Assembly: GCA_017795085.1 (NCBI GenBank)
Contig: CP051246.1
Coordinates: 932,514-996,513, forward strand
Direction: 5' to 3'
DNA from: Salegentibacter sp.
Lineage (GTDB): Bacteria; Bacteroidota; Bacteroidia; Flavobacteriales; Flavobacteriaceae
DNA: 64,000 bases
The notes beneath the pieces were generated by a model. The model made no database searches, was not told where the DNA came from, and saw only the letters and a list, made by a program, of their open reading frames with translations. Below, one piece after another: positions 17,104 through 26,321 of the stretch. Position numbers and translations under genes: made by a program. Positions within the stretch are counted from its first letter, which is position 1. Each line of letters begins with the position of its first letter.

Positions 17104-18072
17104 TTATGCGTTTTTAGCTTTAAATTCCTTCAATTTTTCATTGAGTTTCGGTACAACTTCAAAAGCATCGCCTACCACGCCATAATCGGCAGCTTTAAAA
17201 AATGGGGCCTCAGGATCGTTGTTGATTACTACTTTTGTTTTGGCAGCATTTACACCTGCTAAATGCTGAATGGCTCCTGAAATACCTATTGCAATATACA
17301 GGTTTGAGGCTACGGGCTTTCCGGTTTGGCCCACGTGTTCGCTATGTGGTCTCCAGCCCATATCACTTACGGGTTTAGAGCAAGCTGTGGCTGCACCCAA
17401 AATCTCAGCCATTTCTTCTATCATACCCCAATTTTCAGGGCCTTTCAATCCGCGGCCACCGGAAACTATGGTTTCAGCATCGGCAATGGTTACTTTGTCA
17501 CTAACTTTATCTACCGATTCAACAGTAATATTGAAATTGTCTTCAGAAAGTTCAGGACTGAATTCTTCTACGGAAGCCTCGGCCTGATTTTCCTTTAATC
17601 CGTATGCATTTTTCGCAAGTCCCACAATTTTTACTTCGGAATTCAATTGTGTAAAGTTGAAAGCTTTATTGGTAAATGCACTGCGTTTAACGATAAATGG
17701 TTCAGTGCTTTCAGGAAGTGCAGTTACATTGGAGGCGTAACCGGCTTCAAGTTCAACGGCCAAAAGCGGTGCAAGGTATTTATCGTTTGCCGTTTGACTA
17801 AGCACGATTACTTTGCTTTCTTCTTTTTGGGCGGCTTGTTTCAGTACATTGGCAAAGGCTTCAGCATTGAATTTATTTAATTTATCGTTTTTGACGTTTA
17901 AAACCTTATCTACGCCGTATTTTCCCAATTCGGAAGCATCATCAACATTTACACTTAGCGCGGTAACATTTGTGCCTAATTGGTTAGCGACTTCACGGGC
18001 GTAAGAAGCTACTTCAAAAGCAGCTTTTTTGAATTTTCCTTCTTCAGATTCTGTATATATTAAAACTGACAT
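17104..18072 (-). CDS. etfA: Electron transfer flavoprotein subunit alpha
   Basis: EtfA, 322 residues from the ATG at 18072 (MSVLIYTESEEGKFKKAAFE). The longer in-frame start at 18120 adds 16 residues that overlap a dispersed repeat, so it is rejected. The FAD-binding C-terminal domain is clear: IVSGGRGLKGPENWGMIEEM, ATACSKPVSDMGWRPHSEHV, GQTGKPVASNLYIAIGISGA and QHLAGVNAAKTKVVINNDPE. With EtfB it passes electrons from acyl-CoA dehydrogenases to the quinone pool. It follows etfB on the same strand but a 212-base gap with two repeats separates them. Confidence 0.96.
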   Translation of the reverse strand: MSVLIYTESEEGKFKKAAFEVASYAREVANQLGTNVTALSVNVDDASELGKYGVDKVLNVKNDKLNKFNAEAFANVLKQAAQKEESKVIVLSQTANDKYLAPLLAVELEAGYASNVTALPESTEPFIVKRSAFTNKAFNFTQLNSEVKIVGLAKNAYGLKENQAEASVEEFSPELSEDNFNITVESVDKVSDKVTIADAETIVSGGRGLKGPENWGMIEEMAEILGAATACSKPVSDMGWRPHSEHVGQTGKPVASNLYIAIGISGAIQHLAGVNAAKTKVVINNDPEAPFFKAADYGVVGDAFEVVPKLNEKLKEFKAKNA

Positions 18073-18113
18073 ATTAGTTGTTTTGTGATTGAGACTTTCT
18101 GAAAAGTTTTTTA

Positions 18114-18192
18114 TCGTCAAGCTGAATTTGTTTCAACTTCTAATTTATTTTTAATGTGAAAAATTAGATCCTGAAATAAATTCAGGATGACG
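18114..18192. repeat. Dispersed repeat of the CGTC...GACG family (copy 1)
   Basis: Imperfect palindrome with TCGTCAAGCTGAATTTG on one side and CTGAAATAAATTCAGGATGACG on the other, both ends matching short segments at 28213-28298, 44756-44822, 56623-56683 and 58612-58687. It lies between etfB and etfA. The flanking GACTTTCTGAAAAG at 18092 also resembles the flank of the copy at 44733. Confidence 0.75.
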
Positions 18193-18240
18193 TTTATCAT
18201 TGATTATTTTTAAAAAGTCTTTATTATATTATTGTTTACC

Positions 18241-18273
18241 AGACCTCACAGGTTTTTAAAACCTATGAGGTCT
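18241..18273. repeat. Dispersed palindrome of the CCTCACAGGTTTT type
   Basis: AGACCTCA...AGGTTT-AAACCT...TGAGGTCT forms a long hairpin 12 bases beyond the etfB stop. It shares the ACCTCACAGGTTTTT core with the terminator at 32063-32095, and could serve as the etfB transcript end. Confidence 0.75.
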
Positions 18274-18284
18274 AAATTATAAAT

Positions 18285-19031
18285 TTATATAACCTTCGCC
18301 TCGTTATGTAGTAAATCGATTAATTCGTCTAAATTATCGGCATCTACCAGCTTCACCTCTCCTTTTGGTGCGGGCTTTTCAAATTTAACTGCTTCACTTA
18401 TAGGAGAAGTTTCATCGGCTTCAACTTTGTTCATGGGTTTTTTACGTGCCTGCATAATCCCACGCATATTTGGGATTTTTAGGTCTTTTTCTTCTACTAA
18501 GCCTTTTTGTCCACCAATCACTAAAGGAAGCTTTGTACTAAGGCTTTCTTTTCCTCCGTCAATTTCACGAACAGCTTTAGCTGTATCACCTTCAATTTCA
18601 AGGCTTATACAATTATTGATGAAATTGGCATTTAATAACTTGGCTAACATTCCCGGAACCATGCCACCATTATAATCAATAGATTCACGGCCGGCAATTA
18701 TAAGATCATATCCACCTTCTTTAGCAACTTTTGCCAATTGTTTGGCCACAAAAAAACCATCGGTAGGCGTGGCATCAACACGAATGGCCGAGTCGGCACC
18801 AATAGCAAGGGCTTTTCTTAGGGTAGGTTCGGTTTCACTACTACCAACATTCACAACATCTACGTTGGCTCCTTGTTTTTCTTTAAACCACATCGCACGG
18901 GTAAGTCCAAATTCGTCATTAGGGTTAATTACAAACTGAACCCCGTTGGTATCAAACTTAGAATCTCCATCGGTAAAGTTAATCTTGGAGGTTGTATCGG
19001 GAACGTGGCTGATACACACTAATATTTTCAT
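18285..19031 (-). CDS. etfB: Electron transfer flavoprotein subunit beta
   Basis: EtfB, 248 residues. MKILVCISHVPDTTSKINFT is the standard N-terminus; NPNDEFGLTRAMWFKEKQGA, ALAIGADSAIRVD, DLIIAGRESIDYNGGMVPGM and LPLVIGGQKGLVEEKDLKIP are the AMP-binding and family-signature segments. It partners EtfA encoded downstream. It is divergent from pdhB, with a 282-base gap that must hold both promoters. No sign of damage. Confidence 0.96.
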   Translation of the reverse strand: MKILVCISHVPDTTSKINFTDGDSKFDTNGVQFVINPNDEFGLTRAMWFKEKQGANVDVVNVGSSETEPTLRKALAIGADSAIRVDATPTDGFFVAKQLAKVAKEGGYDLIIAGRESIDYNGGMVPGMLAKLLNANFINNCISLEIEGDTAKAVREIDGGKESLSTKLPLVIGGQKGLVEEKDLKIPNMRGIMQARKKPMNKVEADETSPISEAVKFEKPAPKGEVKLVDADNLDELIDLLHNEAKVI

Positions 19032-19313
19032 ATAAAAGTTGTTTGGTTTTATAACAATTTCGATTACGAAGTTACATAATTTAATTCAAAAAAAGCTATG
19101 CATGCATAATAAGTTACTCCTGATTTCTGTGAAAATCTCCCGAATTAAACCTTTAAAATTTTGCCCTAAAAGCCTTCTGAAAATGGTCGTGTTTTTTTAG
19201 AATGAAGCAAAATTAAGTAAAAGCAAAAAAATTGTGCCCATAGTATGGGATAAACATAAGTGAATTACTATTTTTGTTTCCGCTAAGTTTTACACTAAAT
19301 ACGATACAATATA

Positions 19314-20294
19314 ATGAAGACTATTCAATTTAGGGAAGCCATTCAACAGGCAATGAGCGAAGAAATGCGCAAAGACGACAGCATTTACCTTATGGGTGAA
19401 GAAGTTGCAGAATATAACGGTGCTTACAAAGCCTCAAAAGGGATGTTGGACGAATTTGGCCCCGATCGGGTAATTGATACCCCTATTTCTGAACTTGGTT
19501 TTGCCGGGATTGGCGTGGGTTCAGCAATGAATGGAAACAGGCCCATAATTGAATTTATGACCTTCAACTTCTCCCTGGTAGGAATTGACCAAATTATTAA
19601 TAATGCGGCCAAAATGCGCCAAATGAGTGGCGGACAGTTTAATATTCCTATCGTTTTTCGCGGGCCAACCGCTTCTGCCGGTCAATTGGGAGCTACCCAC
19701 TCACAGGCTTTTGAGAGTTGGTTTGCCAACTGTCCCGGACTTAAGGTAATCGTTCCTTCAAATCCTTATGATGCTAAAGGTTTGTTAAAATCGGCCATTC
19801 GTGATGACGATCCGGTGATTTTTATGGAAAGTGAGCAGATGTATGGAGATAAAGGAGAGGTTCCCGAGGATGAATATACTATTGAAATTGGCAAAGCTGA
19901 TATAAAGAGGGAAGGTAGTGATGTTACTGTCGTTTCTTTCGGGAAAATCATTAAAGAAGCTTACAAAGCTGCCGATGAATTGGAAAAAGATGATATTTCC
20001 TGTGAAGTAATCGATTTGCGAACTATCCGCCCGATGGATCACGAAACGATTATCGAATCGGTGAAGAAAACAAACCGACTTGTGATTTTGGAAGAATCCT
20101 GGCCTTTTGGAAATATCGCTACTGAAATTACTTATCAAATTCAGGAAAAAGCATTTGATTACTTAGATGCCCCTATTGTAAAAATAAACACTGCCGATAC
20201 ACCGGCGCCTTATTCTCCGGTTTTATTAAAAGAATGGTTGCCTAATAGTGACGATGTGGTAAAAGCCGTAAAAAAGGTGATGTATATCGATTAA
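19314..20294 (+). CDS. pdhB: Pyruvate dehydrogenase E1 component subunit beta
   Basis: E1-beta of a 2-oxo acid dehydrogenase, 326 residues. Transketolase-type pyrimidine-binding domain: EEMRKDDSIYLMGEEVAEYN, GFAGIGVGSAMNGNRPIIEF, FRGPTASAGQLGATHSQAFE and VPSNPYDAKGLLKSAIRDDD. C-terminal domain: VIDLRTIRPMDHETI and ILEESWPFGNIATEI. The sequence is of the PDH type rather than branched-chain. E1-alpha and E2 are not adjacent, which is common in Flavobacteriia. A TATTTTTG -7-like box lies at 19269-19276, with no clear -33 partner. Confidence 0.94.
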   Translation: MKTIQFREAIQQAMSEEMRKDDSIYLMGEEVAEYNGAYKASKGMLDEFGPDRVIDTPISELGFAGIGVGSAMNGNRPIIEFMTFNFSLVGIDQIINNAAKMRQMSGGQFNIPIVFRGPTASAGQLGATHSQAFESWFANCPGLKVIVPSNPYDAKGLLKSAIRDDDPVIFMESEQMYGDKGEVPEDEYTIEIGKADIKREGSDVTVVSFGKIIKEAYKAADELEKDDISCEVIDLRTIRPMDHETIIESVKKTNRLVILEESWPFGNIATEITYQIQEKAFDYLDAPIVKINTADTPAPYSPVLLKEWLPNSDDVVKAVKKVMYID

Positions 20295-20320
20295 AAGCAA
20301 AGAAATCCTATTACTTTTGA

Positions 20321-20350
20321 AGCCTTGCCATTTTTGGCAGGGCTTTTTTA
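20321..20350 (+). terminator. Rho-independent terminator of pdhB
   Basis: AGCCTTGCCA (20321-20330), four-base loop, TGGCAGGGCT (20335-20344) with one G-T pair, then a T6 run. It starts 27 bases after the pdhB stop and overlaps the upstream in-frame TTG of the next reading frame, which supports starting that gene at 20353. Confidence 0.88.
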
Positions 20351-20352
20351 TT

Positions 20353-22839
20353 ATGAAGTACTTTACTCTTTTACTTTTGTTTTTTAGTATCTCTGCTGCT
20401 TTTTCCCAAACCCGGGTAGAAGGCCGGGTGGTAGATAAAACCGGAGACGGGCTGCCCTTTGTAAGTGTGGTGTTTGAGAATGCTTCGGAAGGTGTAAATG
20501 CCGACGAGAACGGATATTTTTTATTAAAATCTTTAAAAGAACATGCGGCGATTAAAGTTTCTTATCTGGGATATAAAACGGAAATAATCTCGTTAGAAGC
20601 TGAAGAAGTTTCAGGGCTGAAAATTATTTTGGAAGAAAAACCTGAAGCACTTGATGCCGTTCGTATTGTACAGGGTAAAACTTCAAAAAAGGATAACCCT
20701 GCCATTGATATCCTGAAAAAAATAAGGGAGAACCGTAGGGAAAACGGTATAAATGCCTTTGATCAATATGAATATAAAAAATATGAAAAACTTGAATTTG
20801 AATTAAGCGGACTAGATAGTAACGATGTTAAAAATCCATTGATGCGCGGTATGGATTTTATTTTTGATTATGCCGATACAAACCGGGTTTCTGGAAAATC
20901 TTATCTGCCGATTTTTATCAATGAATCGGTTTCTAAAATTTATGGGGATAATACCAGAAATTTAAAGCGCGAAGATTTGTTGGGAAATAAAAACTCGGGT
21001 TTTAGTGAAAACCAAAACCTTATTGATGTTGTAAAACAGAGTTATGATTCTTACGATATTTATGCTGACTATTTTAAAGTTTATGATAAGAGTTTTGTAA
21101 GTCCGTTGGGGCGTACTGGAATTCATAATTACAATTATGTACTTACTGATACGGTTTCTAACAAAGGGCAAAATAGTTACCGGGTGATGTTTTATCCCAG
21201 GCGTAAAGGAGAATTCACCTTTTCAGGAGAATTTTGGGTTAAAGAAGATAGTTGGGCAATTACTAAAATAAGTCTTGAAACCGCAAAGGGAATAAACATA
21301 AACTGGGTACGGAATTTCAGTATTGAACAGGAATTTGAAATTTATAAAGATTCGGTTTTTTTACTGAAAAAAGATTTTTTTACTGCCGATTTTTCCTATA
21401 GTCGAAATTCCGAAGCCAAAGGAATAAATGCCTATCGCAACACTCTTTATGAAGATTATCAGTTTAACCGAAAGCGGGAAAAACAATTCTATTCAAGGGA
21501 AGTTTCAGAATTACAGGATTCGGTTTTTAACAGGGACGAAGCATTTTGGAAGGAAAACCGAATTGAAAATTTAAAACATGAAGAGAAAGATATTTACGTA
21601 ATGATGGATAGCCTTAGCCGCGTAAAATCTTTTAAGCGCCTTTATGATATTGCCACAATAGCCAAATCGGGTTATGTAGAATTTAAGGGTTGGGATTTTG
21701 GGACGGTCTATAATCTTTTTGGTTACAACGAGGTAGAAGGGCTGCGAACCCGCATAGGTGGCCGTACCTATTTTGGACAACACGATCCCTGGCGCGTTGA
21801 AGGGTATTTGGCTTATGGCATTAGCGATAAAGAAATTAAATACGGAATCCAGGGAAAATGGATGCTCGATAAAAAATCACGCCTCATCCTTTCAGGCGGT
21901 TATCGAAAGGATATTGAGCAATTAGGAGCCGGCCTTACAACGGCTACCGATGTTTTGGGGCGAAGTCTGGCTTCTTCATCTTTGTTAAATGTCGGTAATA
22001 ACAATAAGTTAAGCCGAATTAAATTAGCACTGCTTTCTTTAGAATTTGAACCGTTTCAAAATTTTAGAATCGGTTTAAGCGGTTCAAAACGAAACTTGGA
22101 ATCAGCTTCCGATAATTTTAGCCTGGCGTATTATACTAACGACGAACGTACAGAAACTTCATCCGTGATTAATCAAACCGAAATCACGACCCGGTTTACC
22201 TATACCCCGGGGCGCAAGTTTTCAGGTTATGGGGTGGAGCGAAGAACTCTTAACGAAGAGGAATTTCCTACTTTTTTCCTGAATTACAGCCTGGGACTAA
22301 AAGAGGTATTGCACAGCGATTTTAATTATAAAAAACTACAGCTCTTCTATAATCATCCTATGCAAATTGGTGGTTTTGGTAGGGCAAATGCAAGTCTTGA
22401 AGCAGGAAAGACCTTTGGCGAAGTTCCGTTGGGACTTTTAAGTGTGGTACCGGGTAACCAAACTTATTTTGCGATGTACAACAGTTTTCCCACGCTTGAT
22501 TTCTATGAATTTGTGACCGATACTTATATTTCAGCACATTTTTCACATAATTTTAATGGTAGGTTATTTTCACGAATTCCGGGAATTAGGAATTTAAACC
22601 TTAGGGAAATTGTAGGAATTCGTGGGGTTTGGGGAGAAATTTCAGAAAATAACCGACAGCTTGATGCTTCTGGATTAGACCTACGGGCACCCGATGAAGC
22701 CCCTTTTTGGGAACTAAGCGCTGGTATTGGCAACATCCTTAAATTTTTAACGGTTGAGGGGCATTTTAGAGGGAATTATTTTGAAAATCCTGATGCTCGT
22801 GACTTTGCACTTACTTTTTCTTTCGGATTTGATTTTTAA
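20353..22839 (+). CDS. DUF5686 / carboxypeptidase-like regulatory domain outer-membrane protein
   Basis: Secreted protein of 828 residues starting at the ATG at 20353 (MKYFTLLLLFFSISAAFSQ, a clean signal peptide). A CarboxypepD_reg-like domain (about 20-105: RVEGRVVDKTGDGLPFVSVV, VSYLGYKTEI) is followed by a DUF5686-type region containing DILKKIRENRRENGINAFDQ and EFTFSGEFWVKEDSWAITKI. The last ~350 residues are strand-rich with alternating aromatic residues and end GNYFENPDARDFALTFSFGF plus DF, as expected for an outer-membrane barrel. No plug domain is seen, so it is not a TonB receptor. Function unknown; it is not obviously part of an operon. Confidence 0.85.
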   Translation: MKYFTLLLLFFSISAAFSQTRVEGRVVDKTGDGLPFVSVVFENASEGVNADENGYFLLKSLKEHAAIKVSYLGYKTEIISLEAEEVSGLKIILEEKPEALDAVRIVQGKTSKKDNPAIDILKKIRENRRENGINAFDQYEYKKYEKLEFELSGLDSNDVKNPLMRGMDFIFDYADTNRVSGKSYLPIFINESVSKIYGDNTRNLKREDLLGNKNSGFSENQNLIDVVKQSYDSYDIYADYFKVYDKSFVSPLGRTGIHNYNYVLTDTVSNKGQNSYRVMFYPRRKGEFTFSGEFWVKEDSWAITKISLETAKGININWVRNFSIEQEFEIYKDSVFLLKKDFFTADFSYSRNSEAKGINAYRNTLYEDYQFNRKREKQFYSREVSELQDSVFNRDEAFWKENRIENLKHEEKDIYVMMDSLSRVKSFKRLYDIATIAKSGYVEFKGWDFGTVYNLFGYNEVEGLRTRIGGRTYFGQHDPWRVEGYLAYGISDKEIKYGIQGKWMLDKKSRLILSGGYRKDIEQLGAGLTTATDVLGRSLASSSLLNVGNNNKLSRIKLALLSLEFEPFQNFRIGLSGSKRNLESASDNFSLAYYTNDERTETSSVINQTEITTRFTYTPGRKFSGYGVERRTLNEEEFPTFFLNYSLGLKEVLHSDFNYKKLQLFYNHPMQIGGFGRANASLEAGKTFGEVPLGLLSVVPGNQTYFAMYNSFPTLDFYEFVTDTYISAHFSHNFNGRLFSRIPGIRNLNLREIVGIRGVWGEISENNRQLDASGLDLRAPDEAPFWELSAGIGNILKFLTVEGHFRGNYFENPDARDFALTFSFGFDF

Positions 22840-22844
22840 AACCC

Positions 22845-22872
22845 GTTGAAGCCGAAAAAATCATTATCTTTG
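22845..22872 (+). promoter_or_regulatory. Bacteroidota-type promoter of ppa
   Basis: TATCTTTG at 22865-22872 is an exact TAnnTTTG -7 element, with a GTTG at 22845-22848 at suitable -33 spacing. It lies 30 bases before the ppa ATG. Confidence 0.6.
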
Positions 22873-22902
22873 GCCGCCTAAATTAAGCTTAAAAAAAGAA
22901 TA

Positions 22903-23418
22903 ATGGCTGAAACTTTTGATGTTTTGATAGAAATCCCAAAAGGGAGTAGAAATAAATATGAGTACGATTTTGAATTAAAGAAGGTGCGTTACGACAGGAT
23001 GATTTTTTCTTCAATGATGTATCCTGCCGATTATGGCTTTATTCCTAATACCCTGGCTCAGGATGAAGATCCTTTGGATGTATTGGTTTTGGTAAGTGAA
23101 CCAACTTTTCCGGGCGTGGTGATGGAGGTAAAACCTATTGGTGTTTTTCACATGGCCGATGAAAAAGGACCTGATGAAAAAATTATTTGCGTGCCGGTTT
23201 CCGATCCTATTTGGAACAGGTTGAATGACCTGAAAGAACTCAACGGACATATGATTAAAGAAATTGAACATTTCTTTAAAGTTTATAAAGATTTGGAGAA
23301 GAAAAAAGTTGATGTTGGTGGCTGGGGAGACTCTAATGAAGCTAAGGAAATTATTAAGCAATGTGTAGAGCGTTATGAGAATTATGATGGAGATAAACGC
23401 CGCTTTGGAATAGATTAA
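22903..23418 (+). CDS. ppa: Inorganic pyrophosphatase (family I)
   Basis: Soluble family I pyrophosphatase, 171 residues, hydrolysing PPi to two phosphates. Signature residues: EIPKGSRNKYEYD, YPADYGFIPNT, then the catalytic DEDPLDVLVLV (family pattern D-x-D-P-x-D-V/A) and a C-terminal region with VDVGGWGDSNEAKEII. It is followed by its own terminator and then by hppA, a membrane pyrophosphatase, so both routes of PPi disposal are adjacent. Confidence 0.95.
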   Translation: MAETFDVLIEIPKGSRNKYEYDFELKKVRYDRMIFSSMMYPADYGFIPNTLAQDEDPLDVLVLVSEPTFPGVVMEVKPIGVFHMADEKGPDEKIICVPVSDPIWNRLNDLKELNGHMIKEIEHFFKVYKDLEKKKVDVGGWGDSNEAKEIIKQCVERYENYDGDKRRFGID

Positions 23419-23447
23419 TAATATATTCTATACGGAATTGAATATTT

Positions 23448-23481
23448 AAAAGCAATAACCTTAAAAAGTTATTGCTTTTTT
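23448..23481 (+). terminator. Rho-independent terminator of ppa
   Basis: AAAAGCAATAAC (23448-23459) and GTTATTGCTTTT (23468-23479) form a perfect 12-bp stem with an 8-base loop and end in a T6 run. Confidence 0.9.
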
Positions 23482-23536
23482 AATTATCATTGATTTACTA
23501 CATTAGAGCCGTATTAACTAAAACTTAACAAGTAAT

Positions 23537-25834
23537 ATGGAATCAATGATGATTTATATGCCTGTAATACTGGCGATAATTGGCTTATTGTATATGTGGG
23601 GCAAAAGGTCTTGGGTCATGAAACAGGACGCTGGAGACGGTAAAATGAAAGAAATCTCTTCACATATATACGAGGGTGCCCTCGCTTTTTTAAATGCAGA
23701 ATATAAATTATTAAGCTTTTTTGTAATCGGGGCCAGTATTGCCCTCGCTATTATTGCCTATGTGGTACCTACCACCCATTATTTAATTATCGTCGCTTTT
23801 ATTTTTGGGGCTTTTTTCTCGGCCCTGGCCGGGAATATGGGAATGAAAATCGCAACTCAGTCCAATGTTCGTACCACTCAGGCGGCACGAACCAGTCTGC
23901 CTTTCGGGTTGAAAGTTTCTTTTGGCGGGGGAACCGTGATGGGGCTGGGGGTGGCCGGTTTAGCCGTATTAGGCCTCACCACATTTTTTATTATTTTCTA
24001 TCACTTTTTTATGGGCGGACAGTGGACCAATACCATGCAAATGACCATTGTTTTGGAAACCCTGGCCGGTTTTTCCCTGGGTGCTGAGTCTATTGCGCTT
24101 TTTGCCCGTGTAGGTGGGGGAATTTACACTAAAGCTGCTGATGTTGGTGCCGATTTAGTAGGAAAAGTGGAAGCCGGTATCCCCGAAGACGATCCACGAA
24201 ACCCCGCTACCATTGCCGATAACGTAGGAGATAATGTAGGTGATGTGGCCGGTATGGGGGCCGACCTTTTCGGAAGTTATGTGGCTACGGTTTTAGCAGC
24301 TATGGTACTCGGAAATTATATTATTGAAGATATGGGCGGAAATATAGTCGATTCCGGCTTTGGGGGAATAGGACCTATTTTACTTCCCATGGCCATCGCC
24401 GGTGTGGGAATTATTATGTCTATTATCGGAACAATGTTGGTGAAAATCAGTTCTAATGATGCCAAAGAGGCTGAAGTACAAAAAGCCTTAAATATCGGAA
24501 ACTGGGTTTCCATTATTTTAGTAGCGGTGGCTACTTTCTTTTTGGTAAGCTGGATGTTGCCTGCCAATACCATTACCATGGGCTTTTTTGTAGGGGGAAC
24601 TGAAGGTTTTGAATTTCGGGAAATAAACTCCATTCGTGTATTTTATGCCTCTCTTGTAGGAATTGGTGTTGGTGGAATTATCTCTGCAGTAACCGAATAT
24701 TATACCGGTTTAGGTAAAAAACCTGTGCTTTCTATTGTTCAAAATTCAAGTACGGGGGCAGGAACCAATATTATTGCCGGTTTGGCAACCGGAATGATTT
24801 CTACTTTTCTTTCGGTATTGCTTTTTGCTATCGCAATTTGGGCTTCCTATGCTTTCGCCGGATTTTACGGCGTAGCATTAGCCGCATCGGCAATGATGGC
24901 AACTACGGCTATGCAGCTTGCTATTGATGCTTTTGGGCCCATAGCCGATAATGCCGGTGGAATTGCTGAGATGAGCGAACTACCACCGGAAGTGCGTGAA
25001 CGTACCGATATTTTAGATTCCGTAGGAAATACTACCGCAGCAACCGGAAAAGGTTTTGCGATTGCTTCAGCAGCGCTGACTTCCCTGGCACTTTTTGCGG
25101 CTTATGTAACTTTTACAGGAATTGACGGAATTAATATTTTTAAAGCCCCGGTTTTGGCGATGCTATTTATCGGCGGAATGGTGCCGGTGGTTTTCTCGGC
25201 CCTCGCAATGAAATCGGTAGGGAAAGCCGCTATGAAAATGGTGCAGGAAGTACGTCGGCAGTTTAAGGCCATCCCAGGAATTATGGAAGGAACAGCTAAA
25301 CCGGAATACGATAAATGCGTTGAAATCTCTACTCAGGCGGCTTTAAAAGAAATGCTTTTACCGGGAGTGATTACCATCGGATTTCCCATAGCCATAGCTT
25401 TGTTGCCAATGCTTTTTGGTTACGAAAATGTACTGATTGCTGAAATGCTTGGGGGTTATATGGCCGGGGTGACCGTAAGTGGGGTGCTTTGGGCCATTTT
25501 TCAGAATAATGCCGGTGGTGCCTGGGACAATGCCAAAAAATCTTTTGAAGCCGGGGTGATGATCAACGGGGAAATGACCTACAAGGGTTCTGATGCACAT
25601 AAAGCGGCAGTAACCGGTGATACGGTTGGCGATCCGTTTAAAGATACTTCAGGGCCTTCTATGAATATCCTAATTAAACTTACCTGCCTTATCGGTTTGG
25701 TAATCGCCCCGATTCTCGGGGGCCATACCGAAGAAGATGTGCCTAATGAAGCGGAAGAAGCTATAGAGACTTCAGCGGTGGAAGAAAGTAGCGAAGATGC
25801 AAGAGTTTTTGTGATTGATGAGCAAGCTGAGTAA
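23537..25834 (+). CDS. hppA: Membrane-bound (ion-translocating) pyrophosphatase
   Basis: H+- or Na+-pumping pyrophosphatase, 765 residues, about 16 membrane helices. The substrate-binding loop is unmistakable: [40 protein letters not shown] and [10 protein letters not shown]; the second acidic loop is [20 protein letters not shown], and a C-terminal copy reads [20 protein letters not shown]. The segment [11 protein letters not shown] has Ala where K+-independent enzymes have Lys, so it is predicted K+-dependent. Whether Na+ or H+ is pumped cannot be decided by eye. A ~30-residue acidic tail extends beyond the last helix. Confidence 0.96.
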   Translation: MESMMIYMPVILAIIGLLYMWGKRSWVMKQDAGDGKMKEISSHIYEGALAFLNAEYKLLSFFVIGASIALAIIAYVVPTTHYLIIVAFIFGAFFSALAGNMGMKIATQSNVRTTQAARTSLPFGLKVSFGGGTVMGLGVAGLAVLGLTTFFIIFYHFFMGGQWTNTMQMTIVLETLAGFSLGAESIALFARVGGGIYTKAADVGADLVGKVEAGIPEDDPRNPATIADNVGDNVGDVAGMGADLFGSYVATVLAAMVLGNYIIEDMGGNIVDSGFGGIGPILLPMAIAGVGIIMSIIGTMLVKISSNDAKEAEVQKALNIGNWVSIILVAVATFFLVSWMLPANTITMGFFVGGTEGFEFREINSIRVFYASLVGIGVGGIISAVTEYYTGLGKKPVLSIVQNSSTGAGTNIIAGLATGMISTFLSVLLFAIAIWASYAFAGFYGVALAASAMMATTAMQLAIDAFGPIADNAGGIAEMSELPPEVRERTDILDSVGNTTAATGKGFAIASAALTSLALFAAYVTFTGIDGINIFKAPVLAMLFIGGMVPVVFSALAMKSVGKAAMKMVQEVRRQFKAIPGIMEGTAKPEYDKCVEISTQAALKEMLLPGVITIGFPIAIALLPMLFGYENVLIAEMLGGYMAGVTVSGVLWAIFQNNAGGAWDNAKKSFEAGVMINGEMTYKGSDAHKAAVTGDTVGDPFKDTSGPSMNILIKLTCLIGLVIAPILGGHTEEDVPNEAEEAIETSAVEESSEDARVFVIDEQAE

Positions 25835-26278
25835 TTGATGAAATCATCTGTCATCTGTTGTGGCCCGATGGTAACGATGGTAATGGGAATGTATTGAGAA
25901 GCATTATTTGGCCTGTAGATCGTATGGCTATAAGCAGGTTTTAATTTAATGATCGGCCGTAATCACTCATCATTTTATAAAAACAACGAAATATATAAAT
26001 TTTTAGTCCTGATTTTTGATTTGGGGAGAAACTGATTTTAATAAATTTTCCCTGAATATTTTTATTATCTGCGAGCATAAACCTGTTATAATCCAAAAGA
26101 AAGTTGCTCGAATTTTTAAATATGAAATTCGAGCTTAAGGCTTTCACTTTTTGAGGATTTGAATGTTTTTTATGCATCGGTTTATAGAATAGATATCTTA
26201 ATATACGAAAAACAACTGAATTACTATATTTAAATTTTCTCAACGAAATAAAACTCCGGCTTATTATTTAAAAATATA

Positions 26279-26308
26279 GGAATAAATCCATTTAAAAGGA
26301 ATTTATCC
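26279..26308 (+). promoter_or_regulatory. Direct repeat upstream of umuDC, possible operator
   Basis: GGAATAAATCC at 26279-26289 and GGAATTTATCC at 26298-26308 are 9/11 identical with a 19-base period, just upstream of the -7 element. This spacing, about two helical turns, suits a repressor site controlling the umuDC genes. No E. coli-type LexA box is present. Confidence 0.4.
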
Positions 26309-26309
26309 A

Positions 26310-26317
26310 TATATTTG
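26310..26317 (+). promoter_or_regulatory. -7 element of umuDC
   Basis: TATATTTG fits the Bacteroidota TAnnTTTG consensus. It ends only four bases before the ATG at 26322, so the transcript would start at or very near the start codon. Confidence 0.45.
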
Positions 26318-26321
26318 TGAT

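Larger units (their letters stand above)
25835..26321. other. Intergenic region of about 490 bases without a convincing gene
   Basis: AT-rich stretch between hppA and the umuD-like gene. The only open frame of note (25941-26243, minus) encodes a low-complexity basic/aromatic peptide with no recognisable feature and is not called. The right end carries the promoter and direct repeats of the umuDC operon. Confidence 0.5.

Noticed and set aside
17270..17598. Plus-strand open frames antisense to etfA
   Set aside because: Pure shadows of a conserved flavoprotein gene; no independent coding features.
18073..18120. Longer etfA start at 18120
   Set aside because: The extra 16 residues are translated from a dispersed repeat, and the family N-terminus begins at MSVLIYTES.
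25941..26243. 100-residue open frame on the minus strand between hppA and umuD
   Set aside because: Basic, aromatic, low-complexity composition expected from AT-rich non-coding DNA; no signal peptide, domain or promoter. Overlaps no conserved feature.
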